From: Rhodospirillaceae bacterium UBA6608
GTDB taxonomy: Bacteria; Pseudomonadota; Alphaproteobacteria; Rhodospirillales_A; Casp-alpha2
Assembly: GCA_002433335.1 (NCBI GenBank)
Contig: DJHY01000055.1
Span: 1 to 15,050, forward strand
Length of the DNA stretch: 15,050 bases
Reading direction: 5' to 3'
Under the pieces are notes generated by a model. That model saw only the letters and a program-made list of their open reading frames with translations, was not told the DNA's origin and ran no database searches. A program made the translations under genes and the position numbers. Below, piece by piece: positions 6,262-13,514 of this stretch; positions within the stretch are counted from its first letter, which is position 1, and each line of letters starts with the position of its first letter.

Positions 6262-7187
6262 GCGTCCTTCGAAACTTGGTCTTTTAGGGCGAGGGCGCGG
6301 GCGTAAACCGTTTTGCGGGGCAGGCCCGTCTGTGCCGCGATCTCGGCCGCCGCGTTCTTGACCGATGTCCGGGTAAGGGCTTCCGCCAACAGCGCGTCCA
6401 GGTCCTGTTCCGTCGGTTGGGCATCGGCCAGGGGCGCGCCGACGACGACGCAAAGCTCGCCCTTGGGCGGGCCGGCCTGGGTGTAATGATCGATCAGATC
6501 GGGCAGGGGGCCGCGCCGGACTTCTTCGAATTTCTTGGTCAGCTCGCGCGCCACGGCGGCGGGGCGGGGGCCCAGCACCTGCGCCATGTCTGTCAGCGAG
6601 GCCAGCAGGCGCGGCGCCGATTCCATGAAAACCAGGGTCGCGGGAACGGCGGCGATCTCCTGCAACGCGGTTCGCCGGGCGGCACCCTTGGACGGCAGGA
6701 AGCCTTGGAAAAAGAACCGATCCGTCGGCAGACCCGACAAGGTCAGCGCCATTAACGGGGCCGACGGGCCGGGAATCGCGGTGACGGTCAGGCCCTCGGC
6801 GACGCAATCGGCGACCAGCTTGTACCCCGGGTCCGAAACCAAAGGCGTCCCGGCATCGGACACCAATGCCACGCTTCCGCCTTTTTCAATGCATTCCATG
6901 ATGCGCGGGCGTTGCCGTTCGGCGTTGTGGTCGTGATAAGGAAGCAGGCGTTGTGCCCCGTCGTCACGGCGAAGACCCAGCAGGGTGAACAGTTTGCCGG
7001 TGACGCGGGTGTCCTCGCAGGCGACCAGATCAGCCCGCGCCAGAACGTCGCGCGCCCGGGTGCTGATGTCTCCGGCGTTGCCGATGGGCGTCGAGACCAG
7101 ATAAAGTGCGGCCTCCAACGGGGCGTCGTCCGGCGCCCTCGGGCCCTTTGCAACAATTTCCGGCGGATTATCGGATGGACAGGTCAT
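6258..7187 (-). CDS. rsmI: 16S rRNA (cytidine1402-2'-O)-methyltransferase
   Basis: A 309-residue tetrapyrrole-methylase-fold protein. It uses S-adenosylmethionine to methylate the ribose of C1402 in the 30S decoding centre. Clear signatures: LYLVSTPIGNAGDISTRARD (28-47), ACEDTRVTGKL (56-66), SDAGTPLVSDPGYKLV (109-124), AIPGPSAP (137-144), FFFQGFLPSKG (158-168) and RELTKKFEEVRRG, followed by a C-terminal helical extension usual in the family. It starts at the ATG at 7187, overlapping the divergent lpoA-like start by 13 bp; no later ATG or GTG precedes the conserved LYLVSTPIGN, only a TTG at residue 24. Purine-rich AAAGGG lies about 14 nt upstream, so initiation signals are weak. The stop overlaps the yraN GTG. 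Confidence 0.97.
   Translation of the reverse strand: MTCPSDNPPEIVAKGPRAPDDAPLEAALYLVSTPIGNAGDISTRARDVLARADLVACEDTRVTGKLFTLLGLRRDDGAQRLLPYHDHNAERQRPRIMECIEKGGSVALVSDAGTPLVSDPGYKLVADCVAEGLTVTAIPGPSAPLMALTLSGLPTDRFFFQGFLPSKGAARRTALQEIAAVPATLVFMESAPRLLASLTDMAQVLGPRPAAVARELTKKFEEVRRGPLPDLIDHYTQAGPPKGELCVVVGAPLADAQPTEQDLDALLAEALTRTSVKNAAAEIAAQTGLPRKTVYARALALKDQVSKDA
7078..7105 (+). promoter_or_regulatory. Weak candidate promoter for the lpoA-like gene, inside rsmI
   Basis: TTGCCG (7078-7083) and GATAAA (7100-7105) are 16 bp apart on the plus strand, within the N-terminal codons of rsmI. Transcription would start near 7112, about 63 nt before the lpoA-like start. The location is forced, because the two divergent genes have no spacer between them. 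Confidence 0.25.
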
Positions 7188-8611
7188 TTTCGCTCAACGC
7201 CCTTTCGCGCCCGGCAAAGGTCCTGTGCGTTTTGGCCCTTACCCTGTCGCCCCTGTTGGGCGGCTGCCAATCATCGCCATTCGGCGGCGTTAATCAAGGC
7301 GGCAGCCGGACATCGGCGGAATCGCGCCCGATCGTGTCCGGCCCGCGTACCCCACCGCCGCCGACTTATGCGGTCACCCCGGTGCCGCGCCCGTCGCCGC
7401 CGCCGCTGACCGCGCAAGTCCCCCTGGCGCAACAGGCGGAGCCCGCGATCACGACGATCACCGCCCCCGACGACGGTTCGACCCGGGTTGCCTTGCTGCT
7501 GCCTCTGACCGGTCCCGGCGCCGGTGTCGGTCAGGCGATGTTGAATGCGGCGCAAATGGCGCTGTTTTCCTTCGCCGATCAGAAATTCACCCTGCTGACC
7601 CATGACACCCGTGGCACGCCCGAGGGTGCCGCCGAAGCCGCGCAATTGGCGATCGGCGACGGCGCGGGCCTGATCCTGGGTCCGTTGTTCGCGGCCAGCG
7701 TCGAGGGCATGACCCCGGTGGCGAAGCAAGCAAAGGTACCGGTCATCGCCTTTACCTCGGACCGTTCGGTAACGGGCGATGGGGTCTACACCCTGGGTTT
7801 CCTGCCCCGGCCGCAGGTCGATCGCGTGGTCGAATTCGCCAGCCAGCGCGGGGTGACGCGGTTCGCGGCGATGGCGCCGAAAAACGCCTATGGCTTTGCC
7901 GTCCTGCACGCCTTCAAAGTCGCTGTCGCCCGGACCGGCGGTACGGTGGCGCGGACCGAGGTCTATGACCCGGCGGCCGAGGATTTTTCCGACATGGTCC
8001 GCGACATGGCCGATTACGAATTCCGCCGCGCGACCCTGCTGGCTCAGCGCAAAGAGCTTGAAGGCAAGAGCGACGAAGTGTCGAAAGCAGCCCTGGCGCG
8101 CTTAGAAAACCTGCAGACCATGGGCGACCTGCCTTATGACGCGCTGTTGGTCGCCGATGGCGGCAAGCGCCTGCAGGCCATCGCCGCCCTGCTGCCGTTC
8201 TACGACATTGACCCGAAAAAGGTTCGCATGCTCGGCACCGGTCAATGGGATGAGCCGGGCATCGGGGCGGAACCGGCCCTGGTCGGCGGATGGTATGCGG
8301 CCCCGGCGCCTAGCGCCCGTTCCGGGTTCGAACAGGAATATAAAGACGTCTATGGCCAGCTGCCGCCGCGTCTGGCGACCATCGCCTATGACGCCGCCGC
8401 CCTGGCCGCGGTCTTGGCCCAGTTGCCGGAAGCAGACCGGTTTTCCGAGAAAACCCTGACCAACGCCAATGGGTTCGCGGGACGGGACGGGATTTTCCGG
8501 TTCCTGTCCGATGGCACCGCCGAGCGGGGATTGGCCGTGCTGCAGGTTCGTCAGCGCGACGCCGTGGTCGTCGATAAGGCCCCGGCGACGTTCCAGACGC
8601 CGACCAACTGA
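7175..8611 (+). CDS. lpoA: LpoA-like lipoprotein (penicillin-binding protein activator; periplasmic-binding fold)
   Basis: A 478-residue protein. The start at 7175 (MDRSFSLNAL) gives a textbook lipoprotein signal: basic residues, hydrophobic VLCVLALTLSPL, lipobox LGGC, Cys31. An upstream ATG at 7106 in the same frame would bury this signal and overlap rsmI much further. A Pro-rich linker (about 52-80) precedes a type I periplasmic-binding fold from about 104 (RVALLLPLTGPGAGVGQAML) through LILGPLFAASV, PVIAFTSDRSV, YDALLVADGG and LATIAYDAAALA. The helical, charged insertion ATLLAQRKELEGKSDEVSKAALARLE matches this family. Known: E. coli LpoA is an outer-membrane lipoprotein that activates PBP1A. 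This protein lacks the long TPR-like N-domain of E. coli LpoA, so direct PBP activation is inferred. A plain ABC-type binding lipoprotein is the alternative. Confidence 0.85.
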   Translation: MDRSFSLNALSRPAKVLCVLALTLSPLLGGCQSSPFGGVNQGGSRTSAESRPIVSGPRTPPPPTYAVTPVPRPSPPPLTAQVPLAQQAEPAITTITAPDDGSTRVALLLPLTGPGAGVGQAMLNAAQMALFSFADQKFTLLTHDTRGTPEGAAEAAQLAIGDGAGLILGPLFAASVEGMTPVAKQAKVPVIAFTSDRSVTGDGVYTLGFLPRPQVDRVVEFASQRGVTRFAAMAPKNAYGFAVLHAFKVAVARTGGTVARTEVYDPAAEDFSDMVRDMADYEFRRATLLAQRKELEGKSDEVSKAALARLENLQTMGDLPYDALLVADGGKRLQAIAALLPFYDIDPKKVRMLGTGQWDEPGIGAEPALVGGWYAAPAPSARSGFEQEYKDVYGQLPPRLATIAYDAAALAAVLAQLPEADRFSEKTLTNANGFAGRDGIFRFLSDGTAERGLAVLQVRQRDAVVVDKAPATFQTPTN

Positions 8612-8623
8612 TATCCGTTTCGA

Positions 8624-9820
8624 TTATTTAACGAGCAGCGACGCCAGCAGGCCGTTCAGCCGCAAGCGGCCTTCCGCCGTGGCTTTCAGGCAATCCTCAT
8701 CGACCTCGACGTAGCCCGCCCCCACGGCATAGGCCAGCGGCGACGGCTCGATCAGGGTCAAAACATCTTGCCCCGTCTGGGCCAGGAAACGGGCGCGGTC
8801 GATCCCTTCTTCCAGACGCAGGCCCATGATCACCCGCTCCTCGGCCCGGTCTTCGGCCTCCAGCGCGCGCCGCTTGGCGGTGCCATGGCCCTGGCTTTCG
8901 ACCAGGGACAACCAGCGTTCGGGGTTATGGATCTGATGGGTACCCCAATCCTGGCGCCGCCCGGACGGTTCGGTCAGGGCGAGACGCCCATGGGCCCCGG
9001 GCCCGACGCCGACATAATCCCAGCCGCGCCAGATGTTCAGGTTATGGCGGCAGGCATGCCCGGGTCGGGCATGGTTGGAAATCTCATAGGCCGGAAATCC
9101 TGCCTGGTTCAAAACGTCCTGGGTAATGTCGAATAGGGCCGCGCCCAACTCGTCGTCGGCGGGGCGGACGCCGTCCTTGTGGAACGGTGTGCCCGGCTCG
9201 ATCGTCAGCTGATAGAAGGACAGATGCGTCCCGGCGAAAGTCAGGGCCTCGGCCAGTTCCCGCCGCCAGGATTCCTTTGTTTGATCTGGTCTGGCGTAAA
9301 TAAGATCAAATGAGAACTCCTGAAAATGCTCCCGCGCGCCATACAACGCCCGGCGCGCCGCCTGGGCATTGTGACGGCGGCCCAGCCCGCTTAGGGCAGC
9401 ATCGTCGAAGGACTGGACCCCGACCGACAGGCGGTTGATCCCGGCGGCTTTCAGGTCTTCAAAGGCAGCGATTTCGGCGCTCGACGGATTGGCTTCCAGG
9501 CTGACTTCCATATCCGGGGCGCATCGCCATAGGCCGCGAATACCATCGATCACCGTGGCGACGGTCTCGGGCGTCATCAGCGATGGGGTCCCGCCGCCGA
9601 AAAACACGCTGGTCACCGTCCGCTCCGGGGTGTCGGCGGCGTAATGGGCCAGGTCGGCGACCAGGGCGCGGGCCCAACGGTGCTGGTCCACGGCGGCGGC
9701 GACATGGCTGTTGAAATCGCAATAGGGGCATTTGGATTCGCAGAACGGCCAATGGACATAAACGCCGAAGGTCGGCGTTGTCGGGTCGATTTCTGCGCGG
9801 GCGGCCGCCTGGCCGGTCAT
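8624..9820 (-). CDS. hemW: HemW, radical SAM haem chaperone (formerly oxygen-independent coproporphyrinogen oxidase-like)
   Basis: A 398-residue radical SAM protein. The [4Fe-4S] motif CESKCPYC gives C27, C31 and C34 with CX3CX2C spacing. GGGTPS (75-80) is the SAM-binding motif. VSLEANPSS, GINRLSVGVQSFDD, SFDLIYARPDQT and the C-terminal HemN domain with CRHNLNIWRGWDYVGVGPGAHG follow. Known: HemW binds haem and delivers it to acceptor proteins, and is generally not a true HemN oxidase; the HNLxxW region supports HemW. The frame opens at an ATG at 9874, which would overlap rdgB by 47 bp and adds an unrelated Ser/Gly-rich segment. I prefer the ATG at 9820, 7 bp after the rdgB stop, though its ribosome-binding site is poor. 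It is last in rph-rdgB-hemW and meets lpoA with a 12-bp convergent gap. Confidence 0.94.
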   Translation of the reverse strand: MTGQAAARAEIDPTTPTFGVYVHWPFCESKCPYCDFNSHVAAAVDQHRWARALVADLAHYAADTPERTVTSVFFGGGTPSLMTPETVATVIDGIRGLWRCAPDMEVSLEANPSSAEIAAFEDLKAAGINRLSVGVQSFDDAALSGLGRRHNAQAARRALYGAREHFQEFSFDLIYARPDQTKESWRRELAEALTFAGTHLSFYQLTIEPGTPFHKDGVRPADDELGAALFDITQDVLNQAGFPAYEISNHARPGHACRHNLNIWRGWDYVGVGPGAHGRLALTEPSGRRQDWGTHQIHNPERWLSLVESQGHGTAKRRALEAEDRAEERVIMGLRLEEGIDRARFLAQTGQDVLTLIEPSPLAYAVGAGYVEVDEDCLKATAEGRLRLNGLLASLLVK

Positions 9821-9827
9821 GGCGGCG

Positions 9828-10433
9828 TCAGCCCCGGCCCCGGAAACAGGCCGTGACCAGTTGTTCGAAGGCATGGGCGCGGTGGCTGATGCGGTGTTTG
9901 GCTTCGGGGTCCATTTCGCCGAAGGTGATGAAATAGCCTTCGGGTTGGAACATCGGGTCGTAGCCGAAGCCCTTGTCCCCTGCGGGTGGCCAGATCAGCG
10001 TGCCGTCGACGCGGCCCTCGAACACATCGGCGTGGCCGTCCGGCCAAGCCAGGGCCAGGGCGCAGACGAAATGGGCGCGGCGGTCTTCGGATTCCAGGAT
10101 CAGCTCCCAAATCCGCTCCATCGCCTGGCCGAAATCCTTTTCCGGACCGGCCCAACGGGCGGAATGAATGCCGGGCGCCCCACCCAGGGCAGAGACGGCC
10201 AGCCCGGAATCGTCGGCCAACGCCGGCAGGCCCGAGGCCTGCGCCGCCGCATGGGCCTTGATCAAGGCATTGGCTTGAAAGGTGTCGCCGTCTTCGACCG
10301 GCTCGGGCAGGCCCAGTTCCCCGGCCGAGGTCACCTGAACCCCGAACGGAACCAACAGGTCCTGAATCTCGCGCAATTTGCCGGGATTGTGGGTGGCGAT
10401 AACCAGACGGTCTTCTGTAAACGTCCGCGCCAC
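9828..10433 (-). CDS. rdgB: RdgB/HAM1 non-canonical purine NTP pyrophosphatase
   Basis: A 201-residue protein if it starts at the GTG at 10433. It hydrolyses dITP, ITP and XTP to the monophosphates, keeping deaminated purines out of DNA and RNA. Signatures: [13 protein letters not shown] (11-23), [16 protein letters not shown] (45-60), [26 protein letters not shown] (71-96, with the catalytic Asp pair D74/D75), GFGYDPMF and ISHRAHA near the end. The GTG is supported by GGAG 8 nt upstream and by a normal family length; it lies 5 bp after the rph stop. An ATG at 10475 in the same frame would overlap rph by 37 bp and add 14 non-family residues. The downstream hemW is 7 bp away, so the three genes are almost certainly one transcript. 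Confidence 0.95.
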   Translation of the reverse strand: MARTFTEDRLVIATHNPGKLREIQDLLVPFGVQVTSAGELGLPEPVEDGDTFQANALIKAHAAAQASGLPALADDSGLAVSALGGAPGIHSARWAGPEKDFGQAMERIWELILESEDRRAHFVCALALAWPDGHADVFEGRVDGTLIWPPAGDKGFGYDPMFQPEGYFITFGEMDPEAKHRISHRAHAFEQLVTACFRGRG

Positions 10434-10438
10434 CGCCG

Positions 10439-11158
10439 TTACTCCAGCCCGATGGCCCGGCGTTGCGCCAGGCAAAGTTCATCGACGCCCTTGCGCGCCA
10501 GCTTCATCAGATCGTCGAACTGGCTTTGCGAAAAGGGCTCTTCTTCCGCCGTGCCCTGGATTTCGACGATCCCGCCGCGCCCGGTCAGAACGAAGTTGGC
10601 GTCGGCCTGGGCGTTGGAATCCTCGGCGTAATCCAGGTCCAGGACTTCCTGGTCCTTATAGATGCCGCAGGAAACGGCGGCGACCTGATCGGTCAGGGGC
10701 AGGGCCTTCATCAGACCCAAATCGACGCAGCGCTGAAACGCCAGATGCAGCGCCACGTAAGATCCGGTGATCGCCGCGGTGCGGGTGCCGCCGTCAGCCT
10801 GGATCACGTCGCAATCCAGGCGAACCTGCACCTCGCCCATGGCTTTCAGGTCGGTGACGGCCCGTAAGGACCGCCCGATCAGGCGCTGGATTTCCTGGGT
10901 CCGGCCGGATTGTCCGCCGCGCGCCGCTTCGCGGTTGGTGCGTTGCGCCGTGGCCCGGGGCAGCATGCCGTATTCCGCCGTGACCCAACCCTTGCCGCTG
11001 TCGCGCATCCAGCCGGGGACCCGTTCCTCGACCGACGCGGTGCACAAAACGTGCGTTTCGCCGAACCGCGCCATGCACGATCCTTCGGCGTATTTGGCAA
11101 AGCCCGGTTCCAGAACGATGTCGCGCAATTGGTCTGTGGCGCGGCCCGACGGTCTCAT
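10439..11158 (-). CDS. rph: Ribonuclease PH
   Basis: A 239-residue phosphorolytic 3'-5' exoribonuclease of normal length that trims tRNA 3' ends and takes part in rRNA decay. Recognised stretches: [19 protein letters not shown] at the start, [20 protein letters not shown] (25-44), [20 protein letters not shown] (57-76), [16 protein letters not shown] (86-101), [20 protein letters not shown] (115-134) and [13 protein letters not shown] near the C-terminus. AGGGG lies about 9-10 nt before the ATG. It is the first gene of rph-rdgB-hemW and divergent from hrcA across a 255-bp spacer. No truncation of the kind known from E. coli K-12 rph-1 is seen. Confidence 0.97.
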   Translation of the reverse strand: MRPSGRATDQLRDIVLEPGFAKYAEGSCMARFGETHVLCTASVEERVPGWMRDSGKGWVTAEYGMLPRATAQRTNREAARGGQSGRTQEIQRLIGRSLRAVTDLKAMGEVQVRLDCDVIQADGGTRTAAITGSYVALHLAFQRCVDLGLMKALPLTDQVAAVSCGIYKDQEVLDLDYAEDSNAQADANFVLTGRGGIVEIQGTAEEEPFSQSQFDDLMKLARKGVDELCLAQRRAIGLE

Positions 11159-11247
11159 ACAGTAGTCCCCTTGGTATATTGGATTGGTGAATTTCCCTGG
11201 AGCGGCACACTACCCGCGCCGCCCGGCCCGGTAAACCCGGCAATTCG

Positions 11248-11268
11248 GCCAGGGTTGGGGCCAGGGTT
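11248..11268. repeat. Tandem direct repeat of GGCCAGGGTT
   Basis: GGCCAGGGTT occurs at 11248-11257 and again at 11259-11268, an 11-bp period of about one helical turn. It lies 90-110 bp before the rph start and 32 bp before the hrcA -35 candidate. It could be an operator for a regulator contacting one DNA face, or simple slippage in GC-rich DNA. Confidence 0.5.
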
Positions 11269-11299
11269 AGGCATCGCCCCCCGCTGACGTGCCGGGGCA

Positions 11300-11328
11300 T
11301 TGCAACCGCCCGGCGCGGCGACTAAATT
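11300..11328 (+). promoter_or_regulatory. Candidate sigma70-type promoter of hrcA
   Basis: TTGCAA (11300-11305) and TAAATT (11323-11328) are separated by exactly 17 bp, with good matches to both hexamers. Transcription would begin near 11335, about 79 nt before the hrcA start. It is not an RpoH-type sequence, and no CIRCE overlaps it. Confidence 0.5.
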
Positions 11329-11413
11329 CCGCCCAAGCGAGATTTCGTTACGCCAGATTTTCACGCAACATTCATCCACTACCAGGATCGAACGTCCGAA
11401 CCGGACCGGGACC

Positions 11414-12469
11414 ATGATCGAGGAACTCAACGACCGTTCGCGCCAGATCTTTCGCGAGATCGTCGAAAGCTACGTCGAAACGGGCGAGCCCGTGGGCTCC
11501 CGCACGTTGGCGCGCCGCTTGCCGGTCTCGCTGTCGCCCGCGACGGTGCGCAACGTCATGGCCGATCTGGAAGACATGGGTTTGTTGTTCTCGCCCCATA
11601 CGTCCGCCGGGCGGCTGCCGACGGAATCCGGCCTGCGCCTCTATGTCGACGGGCTGCTCGAGGTCGGGAATCTGACCGAAACCGAACGCGCCTCGATCAA
11701 AAGCCAATGCGCGGGTACCTCCAGCTCGGTCGAGGGTCTGTTGGAACAAGCGACGCAGACGCTCTCGGGCTTGGCCCATTGCGCGTCGCTGGTGGTCGCG
11801 CCCAAGACCGAAAGCCCGCTCAAGCATATTGAATTCGTACACCTCAGCCCCGGTCGCGCCCTGGTCATCCTGGTCACGGAATCGGGTGTGGTCGAAAACC
11901 GGATCATGGAAATCCCGGCCGACCTGCCGGCGTCGGCTTTGGTTCAGGCGACGAACTATCTGTCGGCCAAGCTGGTCGGGCGCAGCATCACTGATGCCCA
12001 CGGCGACATCATGACCGAGTTGGAAAACCAGCGCGCGCAGTTGGACGAGCTGACCGCCCGCCTGGTCGAGGGCGGCTTGGCGACCTGGGCCGGGGGCGAC
12101 GCCTCGTCCGGCGGGTCGCTGATCGTGCGCGGTCAGGCGCATCTGTTGGAAGACGTCAATCTGGTCACCGATCTGGAACGCATTCGCGGCCTGTTCTCGG
12201 CTTTGGAAACCAAGGAACAGATGCTGCGTATTCTGTCGATGGCCGACACTGCCGACGGCGTGCAGATTTTCATCGGCGCGGACAATACCTTGTTCAATGT
12301 GTCGGGCTGCGCCATGGTCGTGCGCTCGTACCGCAACGAACAACAACAGATCATCGGCGCGGTCGGGGTCATCGGCCCGACCCGCATGAACTATTCCCGC
12401 ATCATCCCCATGGTCGATTACACCGCCGATCTGATCGGCGGCTTCATCGGCGCCGGGCGTCGGCGCTAA
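11414..12469 (+). CDS. hrcA: Heat-inducible transcription repressor HrcA
   Basis: A 351-residue repressor. The N-terminal winged helix (about 1-75) contains NDRSRQIFREIVESYVETGE, PVGSRTLARRL, SPATVRNVMADLEDMGLL and HTSAGRLPTESGLRLYVD, all highly characteristic. The GAF-like and dimerisation regions follow, including QIFIGADNTLFNVSGCAMVV and GAVGVIGPTRMNYSRIIPMVDYTADLIG at the C-terminus. Known: HrcA binds the CIRCE operator, mostly before groESL in alphaproteobacteria, and its activity depends on GroEL. The start chosen is the ATG at 11414 (MIEELNDRSR), which fits the family; GGACCGGG lies just upstream. The frame extends to 11300, but that part overlaps the promoter and is not protein-like. 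grpE follows after 57 bp. Confidence 0.97.
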   Translation: MIEELNDRSRQIFREIVESYVETGEPVGSRTLARRLPVSLSPATVRNVMADLEDMGLLFSPHTSAGRLPTESGLRLYVDGLLEVGNLTETERASIKSQCAGTSSSVEGLLEQATQTLSGLAHCASLVVAPKTESPLKHIEFVHLSPGRALVILVTESGVVENRIMEIPADLPASALVQATNYLSAKLVGRSITDAHGDIMTELENQRAQLDELTARLVEGGLATWAGGDASSGGSLIVRGQAHLLEDVNLVTDLERIRGLFSALETKEQMLRILSMADTADGVQIFIGADNTLFNVSGCAMVVRSYRNEQQQIIGAVGVIGPTRMNYSRIIPMVDYTADLIGGFIGAGRRR

Positions 12470-12499
12470 CATCGCCGCTGCTCCGGACGGCAGAACGCA

Positions 12500-12523
12500 C
12501 CAAAGGAACCCCCCAAAGGAACC
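12500..12523 (+). repeat. Duplicated Shine-Dalgarno word before grpE
   Basis: CCAAAGGAACC occurs at 12500-12510 and 12513-12523. The second copy puts AAAGGA at the usual distance before the grpE ATG (12527). The first is a spare, too far upstream for direct initiation. Confidence 0.6.
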
Positions 12524-12526
12524 GAC

Positions 12527-13270
12527 ATGTCAGAAAGCAAACCTGAACAGACACCTGAGCAAACACCCGACGAGGCGCCCGCCCCCGAAGGCGCCGCCGC
12601 GCCGGAAGGCGAGGCCCCGATCCCGTCGATGACCCGCGACGCCGACACCGCGCCCGAGGACACCGCCCCGGCGGAAGACGACCTGGCCGCGCGCGTGGCC
12701 GAGCTGGAAGCGCAGCTGACCGAAACCAAGGACCACATGCTGCGCGCCCTGGCCGAGGCCGAAAACGTGCGTCGCCGGGCCGAGCGCGACAAACAGGATG
12801 CGTCGAAATACGCGGTCGCTTCGTTCGCCCGCGACGTGCTGGGCGTGGGCGACAACCTGCGCCGCGCGCTCGACAGTATCGACGCCGAGGCGCGTAAAAC
12901 CTCCGACACGCTGGAAACCCTGGCGACCGGCGTGGAAATGACCGAACGCGAATTGCTGTCGGCGATGGAACGCAACGGCATCAAGCGGATTGATCCGCTG
13001 GGCCAGCGGTTCGATTCCAACGCCCATGAGGCGCTGTTCGAAATCCCCGATGAAAGCAAGCCGCAGGGCACGGTCGCCCAAGTGATCGAAGCCGGCTACA
13101 TGCTGCACGATCGTCTGCTGCGCCCGGCCAAGGTCGGCGTGACCAAGGGCGGGCCGAAGCCCGAACCGGTCGCCCCGGCGGCCCCGGCGGGCGAGGCTGC
13201 ATCCGGCGACGGTAAGGCCTATGAACAGGGCGGCCCCGGCGCGGGCGGTCAGGTCAACGAGGAGCTATAG
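12527..13270 (+). CDS. grpE: GrpE, nucleotide exchange factor of DnaK
   Basis: A 247-residue protein, longer than E. coli GrpE (197). Residues 1-53 are an acidic, Pro/Glu-rich disordered tail. A long coiled coil follows (about 54-100; ARVAELEAQLTETKDHMLRALAEAENVRRRAERDK), then the four-helix bundle (ASFARDVLGVGDNLRRAL) and the beta-wing with RIDPLGQRFDSNAHEALFEI and GTVAQVIEAGYMLHDRLLRPAKVGV. The last ~35 residues are another Gly/Ala/Pro-rich tail ending NEEL. It releases ADP from DnaK and can act as a thermosensor through its long helix. AAAGGA lies just before the ATG. It follows hrcA by 57 bp with no visible promoter or terminator between them, so hrcA-grpE is probably one transcript. Confidence 0.97.
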   Translation: MSESKPEQTPEQTPDEAPAPEGAAAPEGEAPIPSMTRDADTAPEDTAPAEDDLAARVAELEAQLTETKDHMLRALAEAENVRRRAERDKQDASKYAVASFARDVLGVGDNLRRALDSIDAEARKTSDTLETLATGVEMTERELLSAMERNGIKRIDPLGQRFDSNAHEALFEIPDESKPQGTVAQVIEAGYMLHDRLLRPAKVGVTKGGPKPEPVAPAAPAGEAASGDGKAYEQGGPGAGGQVNEEL

Positions 13271-13346
13271 GAAATCCACGCGAATGCCGTTGAAATCCAG
13301 GTGAAATCCGGGCGGTTGATTGCTTTGGATTTTACCGTTCGGCGGG

Positions 13347-13375
13347 TTGCGGGGGGCTTTCGGCCCTCTTATATA
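13347..13375 (+). promoter_or_regulatory. Candidate dnaK promoter (sigma70/RpoH-like)
   Basis: TTGCGG (13347-13352) and TATATA (13370-13375) are 17 bp apart. The same -10 also reads CTTATAT (13368-13374), matching the alphaproteobacterial RpoH -10 pattern CyTATnT, with a GTTG in place of CTTG at the proper distance. CGGGGG (13350-13355) and CCCCCG (13377-13382) flank the -10 as an inverted repeat. A short GGGC-TTTCG-GCCC hairpin with a T-rich tail (13354-13370) could also end grpE transcripts. The predicted start is near 13382. Confidence 0.5.
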
Positions 13376-13445
13376 ACCCCCGAACCGCAATGGTCTTTGC
13401 TGCGGTTTTGGCAGGAGCCTGTTAACCCTGGGCCGTGTAATGTAG

Positions 13446-13470
13446 CGGCGGAAAACTTTTCTTCCCGCCG
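13446..13470 (+). repeat. GC hairpin in the dnaK leader, enclosed by a second helix
   Basis: CGGCGG (13446-13451) pairs with CCGCCG (13465-13470) over 6 bp around a 13-nt loop with A4 and T4 runs. TTAACCC (13422-13428) and GGGTTAA (13476-13482) close an outer 7-bp helix. The loop segment CTTTTCTT (13456-13463) could alternatively pair, with G-U pairs, to AGGAAAGG at the dnaK ribosome-binding site (13551-13558). Confidence 0.35.
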
Positions 13471-13514
13471 GGCATGGGTTAATGAGCCCCTGAAACATTG
13501 ATGGAAGCCTCCGG

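Larger units (their letters stand above)
11159..11413. other. Divergent intergenic region rph/hrcA
   Basis: This 255-bp spacer should drive the rph run (minus) and hrcA (plus). It holds a good candidate hrcA promoter (11300-11328) and a tandem 11-bp repeat (11248-11268). I found no CIRCE-like TTAGCACTC-N9-GAGTGCTAA element. For rph, only a TATACC-like hexamer close to its start is visible, without a matching -35. Confidence 0.55.

Noticed and set aside
6262..6807. Long N-terminal extension of the yraN frame, or a fused gene
   Set aside because: The extension is Arg/Pro/Gly-rich and lies wholly within rsmI. The GTGA overlap and family length place the true start at 6261.
8649..8672. Possible terminator for the lpoA-like gene: AGGCCG/CGGCCT stem inside the 3' end of hemW
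   Set aside because: The stem is short, with a 12-nt loop and no T-run, and such inverted words are common in DNA this GC-rich.
9821..9874. hemW starting at the ATG at 9874
   Set aside because: It overlaps rdgB by 47 bp, has no ribosome-binding site and adds an unconserved segment. The ATG at 9820 fits operon spacing, although its own ribosome-binding site is weak.
11300..11413. N-terminal extension of hrcA to an upstream ATG
   Set aside because: It would overlap the predicted promoter and add residues absent from the family. The ATG at 11414 gives a normal HrcA N-terminus.
11372..12472. 366-codon open frame on the minus strand opposite hrcA
   Set aside because: HrcA on the plus strand is certain. 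The minus frame has shadow composition and no family features.
13484..13510. CCTGAAA near 13488 as an RpoH -35 element close to dnaK
   Set aside because: No matching -10 sequence is found at the proper distance downstream; the candidate at 13347-13375 is much better.
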